DNA of 64,000 nucleotides from the NCBI RefSeq assembly GCF_024713945.1, contig NC_134677.1:8516001-8580000 (forward strand). The letters run 5' to 3'. The notes beneath the pieces are model-generated. The model was not told the DNA's origin and ran no database searches. It was given only the letters and a program-made list of their open reading frames with translations. The DNA is from Dermatophagoides farinae (Eukaryota > Arthropoda > Arachnida > Sarcoptiformes > Pyroglyphidae). The translations under genes were made by a program, and so were the position numbers. Of this stretch, positions 13,803 to 25,287 are shown in pieces; within the stretch, counting starts at the first letter, position 1, and each line of letters opens with the position of its first letter.

Positions 13803-14752
13803 TGTGCGTTTTTCAAATGACTTTCATTATAGATGAATGATAACCCGGCAAAATGTCATTATTTTTTTTAAATTGGAATATTTTGCTACAATAAACAAAA
13901 ACGGACGAACGAAAAAACTTGTTAAAAATTTTCATTTCATGATTATGTTTTTTTTTTTGTTGTTATTCGGGTTTGAATACATCTAAATGTATTCAAATGA
14001 TAATGATATTTTTAAACATTTTTGTTTTGTTTTTATTTTCACACAGACAGCCGGATAAAAATTCATTTCATTTCATTGTAATCAACATCTAAATGATCAC
14101 TGTTTTTTTTTTTTTTTTTTTTTTTTGCTTGCGAATATTCTACTGAAATTCCGAGTTCTGAGAACAAAAAAAAAACACGCCAAATTATTGGTATTTATAT
14201 ATTTGGCCGATGTATACGTTGTTACTTTCTTGTGCATCAAAATATCAATGTTTTCTTTATTTTTCTCTCCACAATTTATCTTTTTTCTTCCTCTCTTCAA
14301 CATCGATGAATGTCATTTTTAATCCTAGGTAATTAATAATAAATTACATTCTTCTTCGTCGTCGCTTTTTTTAGAGTTTATTTTGAATATAAAAAAAAAA
14401 TTGTGTGTGTGTGTGTGTGTGCGGCTTGGAACAACAAGAAGCTCGAAAAAAAAATGATGAAGATGATGAAGATCAAAGAATGAAACGAAAAAAAAAAGAT
14501 GACTGAATGATAAAAAATTTATAAGTAAACATGGACCTTGTTGTCTTGTAAATATCAAATGTTGTTGTTGTTGTTGTTGTCGATGTTGTTGTTGTTATTA
14601 GGTTAGGTTGATTTACTACTTCAATGATGACGATTATTGTTGACAAATGACGACCGATTGTTATTCTTTTACTTTTGTCATCATATGACAATTATATCGT
14701 GTGATGAGAAAAATTCAATAATAATAAACTTGATGAAAATGTCACAAACTTT

Positions 14753-14753
14753 G

Positions 14754-14786
<33 letters not shown>

Positions 14787-14788
14787 CG
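14753..14788. repeat. (TG)n microsatellite
   Basis: A roughly 36-base TG array with one C substitution near each end. It lies in intergenic DNA with no coding context. Confidence 0.9.
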
Positions 14789-16241
14789 TAAATCAAAACA
14801 AAAATGAAAAATCAATTTCAACTATACTACTATGGCAGGAAATTTAAATCAATTTTTTTTTATTTAATCACATTGAATTGTGCAATGTAATAAATCTGGG
14901 TACACACACACACACACACACACATTATGTTGTTTTTGGGTTTATCTTTTTTCTCACTGTGAATATTTTAGTAGTAGTAGCAACGCGCGTGTGAGTGTGT
15001 GTGTGTTTCAAATCATTTTTGATTTTTTGGCTATTTCGAATGTTCATCTCATCTGATAGTATAGAAATGAAGCGACTTTTTTTTGTTTTTTTTTGTGTTA
15101 TCTCAAAACTCACGTCCGTAATTTTTTTTTCTGCCTTTCAATCTTTATGTGTGTGTGTGTGTCGGTGTGTCAGAAACACATATAACGACGTCAACAACAA
15201 TTGTCATGGATCTTGGATTCGATTTTTTTGTTTTGTTTTGCCGGCACTTTGTAACTGTTTAATCTAGTGGTTTTTTTTTGCCAGACATTGATACAAATGG
15301 CCACAACATCCACAAGATTTTTATTGGCTTCGCAAATAAATAATGGAAAAAAAAAGAATTTGGATGATGATGAAGAACGAAAAGGAAAGAAAATTTTTTT
15401 TTTATGATCATCATCGACGAAAAAAAAACTTGCCATTTTTAAGATGAATTTATTCAGTATTTATCAGTACACCCATATGGCAACAAAGCCATTCAATGTC
15501 ATCAAATATATGTGATTTAGGTATGAGATGCGGAGAGCAAAAAAAAAAACAAACAAAAAAAAAGAAAATGTCAAATCCACATCAAACAGGATGAGTGGTG
15601 ATCAAAATAAAATGAAAAAAAAATATAACTGTTGCTTATATATTATTCACCGTTCAAATGTTAAATGGCTTCATTTGTTTTTTTTTCTTCCTGAACGGAA
15701 ATGAATGTGTCATGTTCACACATTATTAATAAAATAAATGTTTGTGATTGATAATTCAATTCAATTCATTTCATTCATTCATTTCATTCATGTAGTCAAT
15801 CAATCAATCAATCAATCAATTTGAATGTTTTGTTGTTTTTGTTGTTATTTTTTTTCTCTGTCTTTTTATTTATTTCGCGAAAATGACAGTTGATGATTTG
15901 TTTAAATTAAATTAAATTACATTGGATATCATGATGACACAAACACTTGGATAAAGTTTCTGTGTGTGTGTGTGTGTGGGTTTTTTTTCATAAAGATTCA
16001 CTTTCACTTTACTTTGAAGACAATTAATTCTGAATGAACATAGAAAAAAAATTGCTGCAGCTGATCACAATGATTTTGGCTGCAGTTCAAGTTGTTGGAT
16101 TTTGATTGAAAAAAAAAACGAAACCAATCATGGAATGCGTGTGTAAATATCACAGAAGCAAAACAAAAATGAAGAAAAAAAAAACTCTGAAGAGAAAAAA
16201 ATTATTTGATTTTTTTTTTTTTGGAATGTTTGTTTTTGCAG

Positions 16242-16292
16242 CTTGTCCAGATGATATTCGTGATAAGATCGAAGAAATCGGATCTGATTTTT
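16242..16292 (+). other. Candidate 51-nt exon, gene unknown
   Basis: A pyrimidine-rich stretch ending in TTTTTGCAG precedes 51 bases that translate in one frame as CPDDIRDKIEEIGSDF. A GTAAAA donor-like sequence follows. The peptide is amphipathic with mixed codon use, unlike the repeat translations around it. I could not find a partner exon with certainty and recognise no family. It could be an isolated exon of an unrecognised gene with long introns, or chance. Confidence 0.25.
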
Positions 16293-17643
16293 GTAAAAAA
16301 AAACTCATTCGATGAGTACGATGTTTTGATGTGTGTGTGTGTGTGACAACAAATGCTGATGTAATGAATTTTCAGTTGTGATAGAAAAAAAAATGAATGA
16401 ATGACTGAATGATGGATTCAATTTGATGGATAAACTAAAATTGAAAGTGAGAGTAAGAGATAGAGTGACTACGTGCGTTTTTTTTTTGATGGACAAACGA
16501 GATCAACAAAAAAGTAAGAAAATGATAAAGTCGAAATGTAATATATTTATTTTAACTTCATCAAATATACAGACACATTTGGACATTTTTTTTTTCATTT
16601 CATTTGATTCTGATCGTATATATGTGTGCGTGTGTGTGTATAAGTATGTGTTTATATAATGGTCAAACAAGTTTCATTTTCAGATGATTTTTTTTTACAA
16701 ATATAAACCATCACACATGAACAGACATATAGTGATGATGTTGTGGTACACACACACACACAAATTGAATGTAATTGAATTGAATTAAACTTGAATGATG
16801 ATGATGATGATGGTGATCAGAATGATTGATTCTGCGTTCAAATAAAAAAAAATTGATTATTGAGAATTATGCCATCGTTTTGTTGTTGTTGTTGTTGTTA
16901 TTGGTGATGATGGTGTTGCCAAAAAGAATCTTAATCATTTTCTTTCGTTTATTTTTTTTTATGGATTAAAATACGATAAAGAATTAACATTAAATGATGG
17001 TCGTATTTGGCGTCATCAGAAAGAAAAAAAAATTGTCGTCGACGTCGTCGTCGTCATCCTCGTCATTGTCGTTATCAACAATTTGAAATATGACTGTGAA
17101 TATGTCATTGGAATTGGAAATCCTTAACATTGAACACATACACACACACACATGCATACAATATATAATTGATTAATTAGTTTGAAATTTTTTTTTTTTT
17201 TTTTTGATTCAAAAAGTGAGAGTGAGTTAGTGAGTGAATGAGTGAGTGGATAGGATAAGATTTCATTTAATGAAACGGACATCATCAATCTGTCTATTTG
17301 AAATTGACGACAACGATAAAAAATGACGACGGTGATGGTGATTAACAGTGGACGTAAGAAAAAAAAATTCCTCTTTTTTTTAATGCTCATTTACTTTGCT
17401 AAAAATAATCTTCTGAATACGTGATATTTTCTCACTTTTGTTGTTGTTGCTGTTACTTCAATTGATAATCTTTCTCTTTCGTATGTTTATTAGTTCTTAA
17501 AGTTTGACCATTCGACCTATCTTGTGTATGGAAAAAAAATCATCTAGAATTCACGTGGATTTACAGTAGCAGCAGTAGCAATGAAAAAGCTCGTAACTTT
17601 TTCTCTCAATTTTTTTTTCTTCAATCAAACTACATTTATATAG

Positions 17644-17672
<29 letters not shown>
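17644..17672. repeat. (AC)n microsatellite
   Basis: A clean run of about 14 AC units in intergenic DNA. Confidence 0.9.
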
Positions 17673-17674
<2 letters not shown>

Positions 17675-19181
17675 TGCAGAATAAACTAATGAAATTAATA
17701 AAACACATAAATGATTAAGAATTTTTTATTTTTCCCTTCCATTTTTATCAATATTTGTTGTTTGAAAAGAACGAAAAAAAAAGGAAAAAAACCAAAAACG
17801 AAAAACGAAAATATCTATTTACCAATATATATAGGTGTATGCCAGATCAATAATACAAACAAACTATATTTGTGTGCATGATGAAAAAATTCTTCATTTA
17901 CTGATGATAATGATGATGATGATGATGATTTTAATTAACACAAAATAAAAAAAATAAAATTTTTCTGTGACATGAGAAATGTGGGAATTGAATTTTTTTT
18001 TTTTTTTTGAATTTTAAAATATTTTCTCACAAACAATTGAATGTGTTTTGGCGCGTGTCAAAATATACACAAACACACAGAGAGAGAAATCAAATGGTGG
18101 TATATAATCAAACGTTGCTGCTGTTGTTGCACATTTGAAATACAGTGAAGAACTGAATGCTTTAATGGTAAAGCAAAAGAAAGAAAAAGATGACGATGAT
18201 TATTTGGAATTGAATCTTCACAAGCCAAAAAATTTTATTTCATCTTGATTCTGACTATCTTGGTTGCTGCTTCTGTTGCTGTCGGTATATATATATATAT
18301 GAATGAATGAATGAATGAATGAATTATATGGAGTGTGTAAAAAAAAAAAAAAAATTTTTTCTTTCTTTTGCTACTACCATTTTTTTTTGCTGTCGATATT
18401 TGTGTGCAGTGTTGCTGTTTAGTGTTTGATAAAAACCGTGTATTTTTTTGTTTTTGTTTTTGTTTGCTTACTTGAAATATAATATTGATATTGATGTAGC
18501 GTTTGGCCAAAAAGAAAGAAATAAATTGCAGCTCTATAGATAAAACTGGTAGGAAAAGAGAAAAGGGGCCATAATTTATAGTAGCCATTTACTTTTGCAC
18601 TATTTTTTTTCTTCTCGTCGTTTACATTTTCAATTCAATTCTGGAATTGACTGTCCATGAATAATATCCCAAAAAAAATATAGACCAAAAGAGCTAGAGC
18701 TAGTTAGAGAAAAAAAGTTTGAATTCTCGTTGAAATGAATAAATGAATGGATGAATGAATGAATGAATGAGAAAAAAAAACGGTGGAAAAAAAATTTAAA
18801 AAATTTTTTTCCCGTAACAAACAAACAAACGGAAAAACAAAATGTAGATTTGTTGGACAATTCTAATTGTTGTTGTTGTAGTTGGTTGATATTGTTGCAA
18901 AATCCATAGCCATTCATTCGTTCGTTCATTCATTCATTCATTCATTCATTCATCAACCACAAGAGATGAAAAAAAAAAAATTTTTTTCTCGATGATAACG
19001 AAAACCATTAGTTTTTATTTTTTTTTTTTGGATAAGAAATTTGGAGAGAGAGAAAGAGAAAAAGGTGTGTGCCCATTTCATTTCATTTCGTTTGTTTGTT
19101 TTTGTTGTTGTTGTTAATGTTTATTATTACAGCCACAACAATATTTGTTGTAATGTAATGTTTACACATTTGAATTTGCAC

Positions 19182-19182
<1 letters not shown>

Positions 19183-19213
<31 letters not shown>
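19183..19213. repeat. 31-base poly(A) run
   Basis: An uninterrupted A homopolymer. No gene body or 3' end of a retro-copy is visible immediately upstream, so it looks like a simple repeat rather than the tail of a retroposed transcript. Confidence 0.85.
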
Positions 19214-19214
<1 letters not shown>

Positions 19215-20469
19215 AGTGAAGAAGAAAAAGAATTGACATTCATTTGTCATAATAATAATGATATAATTCATATCATTCATCATCATCATCATTTTTTTTT
19301 TGTTTTATCAGTCAAAACAAAAAAAAACGAGACCATTCATTTTATTCCTGGTTACCACTAGATGTCCACTAGATGTTAATGTTTTTATTTTTCTTGGATT
19401 AATCAACTTTTTGTTTTGTTTTTTTCATTTTGCAAAACAATTGGTTTTTGGTTCAATTGTGTCAAAAGCATTTGTCATTCATTCATTCATTCATTCATTG
19501 TCGATATCTCTTCTTCTCTTTTTTTTATTATTTGGTGTGTGATAGTTCCGGCCATTTAGATATCAAAAAAAAAAAAAAAAAAAAACAACAACAGCAACAG
19601 TAAATACAGCCTATACAATTGAATTGATTTGGAATAATAAAAAAAAATTCTGTCCCCTCTATTATGATGATGAATATTCCAAGAATATCATCATCATCAT
19701 CATAAAGAATGATGAATCCAATAAAGAAAAAAAAATTGTCAATTCATTCCATTCCCATTCCATTCATATTTATTAATCGTCTTAGACGACATTATCATCA
19801 TCATCATAGAATAATAAACAATATCGTTGTCAATTCAATTCTTATTTATAATAAGAATATTCTTATTATTGTTCTTTTTTTTCACAGTTCAAGATTGATA
19901 GATAGACAATCGAAGAGAAATATTTGCTGTTTATCAACATTTTTTTTTTTTTTTGAACAACAACAATCGACAAAAAAACGATGACATAGATGATATTAAG
20001 TACAATTTTATTTTGCAAATTTGTGATCAAATTCTTTACTTTTTTCCATCATTCATTCATATATTAAATGATTGAATGATTCTGTCTGTCAACAACATAC
20101 ACACACATACACACAAAGTTTTTTTTTTATCGGCATTTGTCAAAACCAAAGAATATTTTCTGTCACATAAGCATGCTCGTCGTCTTCGTAGTCGTCGTCA
20201 GCAAATTATTTGTCTTGGCAACACATGAAAAAAAAAGTTTGTTGCAATGACGAAATAAATAGTGTGTGTGAAAATCAAAACAAAAAAAACCGGTAACAGT
20301 AGCAACCAAGAATATAGGAATTATTCTGTAAAAAAAATGAATAAACTAAACTAAACCGAATAATGATGATGATTGTTTAATGATGATCAATGTCGATTCT
20401 TCTTTTTTTTTGTAACTCGATTTTGTTGATCATCGACAAAATTTTATCATTTTGTTTCGTTTTTTAACT

Positions 20470-23045
20470 ATGTTTTCCATTGGCAATGTATCGATGCAGA
20501 TACCATTATTATTGAATAGAAATGTTTTATCATTTCTTCTTAGTATTGGTCTTATATTCCATCAACAACAACAACAAAGAATTGATGCAAGAATTATCGA
20601 AGGTGTAATTCGAACCAATGAGGTCAGTGTGGTTCAATGTTTTTAATGGATTTTAGAATTGTTGAAATTCATTTTTTTTTTTTTTTGATTTGGTTTCAAC
20701 CAATAATCCTCATAGGATTGGATGTTTATAGCACGTTTTTGTTTTCTCTCAAAAGAAGGTGTTTTCGAATATAATGTCACTTATCCAAAAGTAAATGAAA
20801 AAATTGAATTTGAAATTGAAATTCTTAAAAATTCTTTTCATTCTAATCTTGAAATATCATGTACAGAGTTTTGCACCACAAAATCTGCTATTATATTTTG
20901 ATGCCAAATCACAATGGCCAGCTGTTTATAAACAGAATAAGGTTTGTCTATTTGTCTTGCATTCAAAAAAAAATTTTATCATTTATTCAATCTATAAACA
21001 CCATATTATAGACATGTGAACAAAAACAAGCCGTTTTAATCGATGATTTTAATCAAGTGATCAATCTAACAGAATATCGTCGTGAATATAAAGCAACAAC
21101 AGCTTCAGGCTGTAGAGTGGATCGATATAATAATGAAATGAATGAAACATGGTATCGTTGCGTGCAGAAAAGGTATGTGGTGGTTGATACATTTTTTTCC
21201 CTCTGTTTTCGTTGATCCAAATCAATGAAAATTTTTTTTTCTTTTATTTATTTAATTGAATAAATATTAATTCAATAATTAACCGATTAATCGATCGATC
21301 GGATCGAAAAAAAAACACTAAAATGAAAAGAACATTTCAATCATATCGTGAACGATGGTGGTATATTGCATTGGATAATTGTGGCTCACGTAAAGGGCTT
21401 TATCTAAAATATCGTATTACAATGACCAATAGCCAATCGAATCAATGGTTAAGACATTTTTCAGCCGACGAATTTTGTAAATATCAAAAAAAAAAAAAAA
21501 AATGAAAAAAACGAATTGATCTCGTTGTCTATATATACTAATCGATGTTTGTTCATTTCATTACAGATATATTACATACAGATGTGATCATGTGTACACT
21601 ATTCTATCTACTATTGTTTGCAACTTGTTTCGAAGCATGTAAGCATTTTTTTCTGGTGTTCTGGATCCTGGTTCCAATCAATAGATAGGGTTGATCGATG
21701 ATTGTTATTAATTTGTTGTTGTTGTTGTTGTTTGTGTTTTTGTTTTCATTTTTTTTTCTTTCACTATATATCAATTTAGATGCTTTGTATACTAGACATT
21801 TATTCCATAAAACATATAAACTATACATTGCTTCATTATTATCAGGTAATAATAATAACCGTATGAATGAAAAACAAAGAATCGGATTAATTCAAACATT
21901 TTCGATGTATGGAAAAAAAACAGAATGTCTTGGATTATTATTTCTTTGCATTTATTATGGCCAATTCGCTCAACAAGGACTGGCTAGCCAGACATTGAAA
22001 CTGATTGGAAAAGCATTCGAAGCAGCCAGTACATTAATATTTCTTCTGTTATTATTATTAATATCAAAAGGATATACAATAACAAGAGCCAGATTGAAAC
22101 CACGAACAGTGGCTAAATTTAGTATGTTTATGGTCATGTCATCCATTGCATATGCAATAATTTTCTATCATGAACAATATGTATGTATGTTATAATATTT
22201 TGTAAACGATTCAAATTTCAACTAATAATATATCGGATTTTTCTTTTTTTTTTCTGTTCTCATCCTACAAACAAACAAACTCGCACACACACACCCAGTT
22301 GTTTGACCCAGGAGAAGTACTGTACATGTATGAAAGTTCATTTGGTTACCTATTGATATCATTACGATTATTAGCATGGTCATGGTTTTCTTATGCAATA
22401 GTTTTTACATTAATACATTATCCACAAAAATCGGCATTTTTTGCCAAACTATTTCTTGTTTATAGTATATGGTAAGTGATGAAAAAAGAAGGATTTTTTT
22501 CTTATTATTTTTCAATCATCCCAAACAAATAAACAAACAAAAAAAGGTTCATTTCGGCACCAATAATAATTCTGGTGGCAACATTTGTAATACCAAAATG
22601 GATGCGAGAAAAAATTATCAATGCCGTTGAATTGATTATTGCATTCAAAGCTCATTTGATATTTTTCGTGAGTAGAGGCCAAAAAAAAAAAAATCTGATC
22701 AGATCAGATCAATTTTTACAAGTTTTGAAGATTTTTTTTTTTGGTTTGATTTAACAAAAATTTTTTTTTTTCATCATCATTAATAATGAATAGTACTTAA
22801 CTCGTCCTTCTCGTGCTAACAAAAACTTTCCATTCCATGTACGTACGACACAAATATCAATTATGGAAAAAACTGGCAATATTGAAAGCGGTACATTGGA
22901 ACATTTTAATAATTATAAATATGCACCAACTCGATCGACACCGATCGATGTATTTGCCATTACTTCGGCAGCATTCGCTGGTCTAACCGGAGCCGGGGGA
23001 GGAGGTAGTGGCGGTGGTGTTGGTGGTGGAAACTTATACGAATAA
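20470..23045 (+). CDS. TMEM145/GPR180-family seven-transmembrane protein
   Basis: Ten exons: 20470-20622, 20716-20790, 20867-20941, 21012-21172, 21331-21476, 21567-21638, 21780-22180, 22299-22471, 22547-22667 and 22794-23045. The lengths sum to 1629 nt (542 aa) and every junction keeps frame. A signal peptide is followed by an extracellular domain with family motifs: DWMFIARFCFLS, LYFDAKSQWPAVYK, SYRERWWYIALDNCG and RHFSADEF. Seven hydrophobic segments follow, with FDPGEVLYMYESSFGY, IPKWMREKI and TRPSRANKNFPFHVRT in conserved positions. This matches the TMEM145/GPR180 (intimal-thickness-receptor-like) family, whose cellular role is poorly defined. The start is the first in-frame ATG; a second Met six codons on (MQIPLLL) is an alternative. 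The C-terminus ends in a Gly-rich repeat and an early stop, while the +1 frame stays open to 23208. A plausible AATAAA lies at 23454-23459. Confidence 0.88.
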
Positions 23046-23208
23046 TAATCATAATATTGCCAAAGGAATGAACAGTCAACGTATGATTAATTCGGCTGAA
23101 TCCGAAATAACTTCAGTGGCAAGTTTATCGAATCAAAGTGGCCATACTTCACAAGAAACGTTTGCCATTAATGGTGGTCCTGATTGGATGCCCAGAGCTG
23201 AAGCATAA
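23008..23208 (+). other. Overlapping alternative C-terminal frame of the TMEM145-like gene
   Basis: Starting inside the Gly-repeat of the last exon, a second frame runs from 23008 to a stop at 23208. It has ordinary, non-repetitive coding content in its second half (for example SAESEITSVASLSNQSG and NGGPDWMPRAEA). It overlaps the annotated 3' end by about 38 bases and continues for a further 163. This looks like the true or alternative tail of the same protein, separated by a one-base shift in the GGT/GGN tract. Confidence 0.45.
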
Positions 23209-23302
23209 GCGAAAAAAAAATAGAGAAATTCCTCGAAAAAAAATGACTAAAATTTAAAAAATTATTTATTCAAAAAAAATTTCTTAGTTCACGTGCCGCC
23301 AT

Positions 23303-23322
23303 CTAACAATGAAAATTGTTAG
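23303..23322. promoter_or_regulatory. Perfect 8-bp stem hairpin with GAAA loop, near E-box and YY1-like motif
   Basis: CTAACAAT and ATTGTTAG flank GAAA in the 300 bp between the TMEM145-like gene and the oxidase start. Just upstream are CACGTG (23290-23295) and GCCGCCATC, a YY1/Pho-like core. The position suits a promoter or 5' UTR element of the oxidase, or a 3' end element of the upstream gene. Function is inference. Confidence 0.35.
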
Positions 23323-23453
23323 CCAAACAGCAGCTGATTTATTATATTCGTAAATTTTTTTACAATAATAATCACACATAACAATCTCTTTTTAATAATT
23401 GATAATGATAATGATGATCATCATGGATAGAAAAGATTAAATTTATTCAACCG

Positions 23454-23459
23454 AATAAA
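23454..23459 (+). terminator. Candidate poly(A) signal AATAAA for the TMEM145-like gene
   Basis: AATAAA lies about 245 bases after the alternative stop at 23208 and about 60 bases before the oxidase ATG. No closer canonical hexamer follows the TMEM145-like stop. Confidence 0.4.
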
Positions 23460-23516
23460 ATGTATTTAATTTTCTGCACATATTCGATCAATGTGAATGA
23501 ATGAAGTTGAATCTAA

Positions 23517-25217
23517 ATGACTAGAAAACCTAGAATCGCAATAATTGGAGCTGGAATTGCCGGAATCTATGCCGCTCGTACACTTCATCATAATGGTTTT
23601 GATGATATTATCATTTTTGAAGCTTCCAATCGAATCGGAGGAAGAATATGGTCCATGAAGCATGGTAAATAATGGTTTTGGTTTTGTTTTTCTCTTAATA
23701 ATCAAATTTTTCTTTCTTATTTTTAAGGCGATGATTATGTTGAACTGGGAGCACAATGGATTCATGGTCAAGACGATAATATTCTATACGAATATGCTTC
23801 ATCACGTGATTTAATCTCTGATCCAGAACATGATTATGGTATTGAAGGCAATGGCTATTATTGTAATGAAAATGGTGAAACAATCGAATGTCCATTGGCA
23901 AAAAAATTGATAAACTATCTTGATGAAACGAAAAATCGAATGAATAATGATGCCATTGAAAATGATCGAAATGTTTTCGATTATTTTGTTCATCAATTCA
24001 ATCAATTCGTTCGATCATCATTAAACGGCGATCATGACGTTATATTAGATGAAAGAACAATTGAAATTTTAAAGCAAACATTTCGTTGGTTTATCATTTA
24101 TGAGGTAATCGATAATTCATGTGAAAATCTTCAAACATTATCCACCCTATCCTATACTGAATGGGAAGATTGTAAAGGTGTGGCCGATTTGATCCATTTT
24201 CAACGGAATTATAGTTCCATTTTCGAGGAATTGGAAAAAGATTTTCCCATTGAAAAATATTTATGGCTTCAAACTCAAGTGAAAAAAATTGAATTAATCA
24301 ATAATGATTCCGGTACACAACAAGTAAAATTGCATTATGTTTTTTGTGATGAAAACAAAGAAATGTTGTTCGATCACATCATAATAACATCGTCGATTGG
24401 ATTTTTAAAAGAAAATTTAAAAACAGATTTTTTTAGTTTCCATTTTCCCGAAGAAAAACGTCAAATAATCCAAGCAATTGGATTCGGTACAATCAACAAA
24501 GTATTCCTAGAATTCGACATACCTTTCTGGAATGATCAGGTCAAGGGTTTTCAAATTGTTTGGACAAATGTTCATGATGATCATTCTTTTCCTGATATAC
24601 GAAATAATGATCATGTCAATTTTTGTGAAACGGAAAAAAATTTTCCCGAATGGGTATATTGTATTCAAGGTTTTGATTTGGTACGTAATCAGCCAAAAAT
24701 GTTGATGGCTTGGATTGGTTCTTATGGTGCAAAACAAATGGAACAATATTCCAATGAAGAAATTGGCAAAATTTTGACTAAAGTTTTACAACAAATAGTA
24801 CCAAAACAATGTCGAACAATATCAATCGATTATCCAACAAACATCTTTTGTAGCCGCTGGTATAGTGATCCATTTATACGTGGTTCATATAGTAATCGTA
24901 CGATAATGTATGAAAAGATCAATAATAATGATGATGGATACAATATTGATATACTTGTCAAACCGATATATGACGAGAACGGTAACAAAAAACCATTGAT
25001 TCTTTTTGCTGGTGAAGCAACTGACCGTAAACATTATTCTACAACACATGGTGCTATGAGATCAGGTGAACGTGAAGCATTTCGATTAATTTCTTTTTAT
25101 ATCATCATCATCATCATGATGAAAGATGATATAATTTTCTTATTTATCGTTATTGTTTATTATTATTATTTTTTTTTGCATTGGATTGATACAAATAAAT
25201 TTTGTTTGTTTGTTTAG
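23517..25217 (+). CDS. FAD-dependent amine oxidase, spermine/polyamine oxidase-like
   Basis: Two exons, 23517-23664 and 23728-25217, separated by a 63-bp GT-AG intron, give 545 aa. Family cues are the N-terminal dinucleotide-binding motif IAIIGAGIAGIYAAR (residues 7-21), then FEASNRIGGRIWS, ELGAQWIHG, and near the C-terminus LFAGEATDRKHYSTTHGAM, which contacts the flavin. These are typical of spermine oxidase and N1-acetylpolyamine oxidase, which oxidise polyamines and release H2O2; exact substrate is not readable here. Length is close to human SMOX. After the conserved end (MRSGEREAFRL), about 40 residues of Ile/Phe/Tyr-rich hydrophobic sequence follow, partly encoded by (ATC)n. This could be a membrane tail or sloppy 3' sequence kept open. 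The gene is convergent with the aminopeptidase. Confidence 0.9.
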
Positions 25218-25268
25218 AATTTATAAATGAAATGATAATGATAGATAAGTAAGCTCAATTTTAAGGAG

Positions 25269-25274
25269 AATAAA
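25269..25274 (+). terminator. Candidate poly(A) signal AATAAA for the oxidase
   Basis: This hexamer lies 52 bases past the oxidase stop and 14 bases before the aminopeptidase stop on the other strand. If it is used, the two transcripts overlap tail to tail. Confidence 0.5.
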
Positions 25275-25287
25275 GCATCAAAAACTA

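Larger units (their letters stand above)
9652..20469. other. Long microsatellite-rich intergenic region
   Basis: About 10.8 kb without a gene I can assemble. It holds many (TG/CA)n, (ATC/GAT)n, (GTT)n, (TGAA)n and homopolymer tracts, including the longest (TG)n arrays of the window (13770-13799 and 14753-14788) and a 31-base A run at 19183-19213. Most open frames here are translations of simple repeats. Two short segments, 15297-15340 and 16242-16292 on the plus strand, have more ordinary codon content and are discussed as findings. The TMEM145-like promoter should sit near the right-hand end, and enhancers cannot be recognised by eye. Confidence 0.6.

Noticed and set aside
16980-17025. Plus-strand segment reading GLKYDKELTLNDGRIWRHQ
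   Set aside because: Ordinary codons but no acceptor AG before it and no GT donor after it; it runs straight into GTC repeats.
19183-19213. Long poly(A) as the tail of a retroposed gene copy
   Set aside because: No coding or structured sequence immediately 5' and no flanking duplication.
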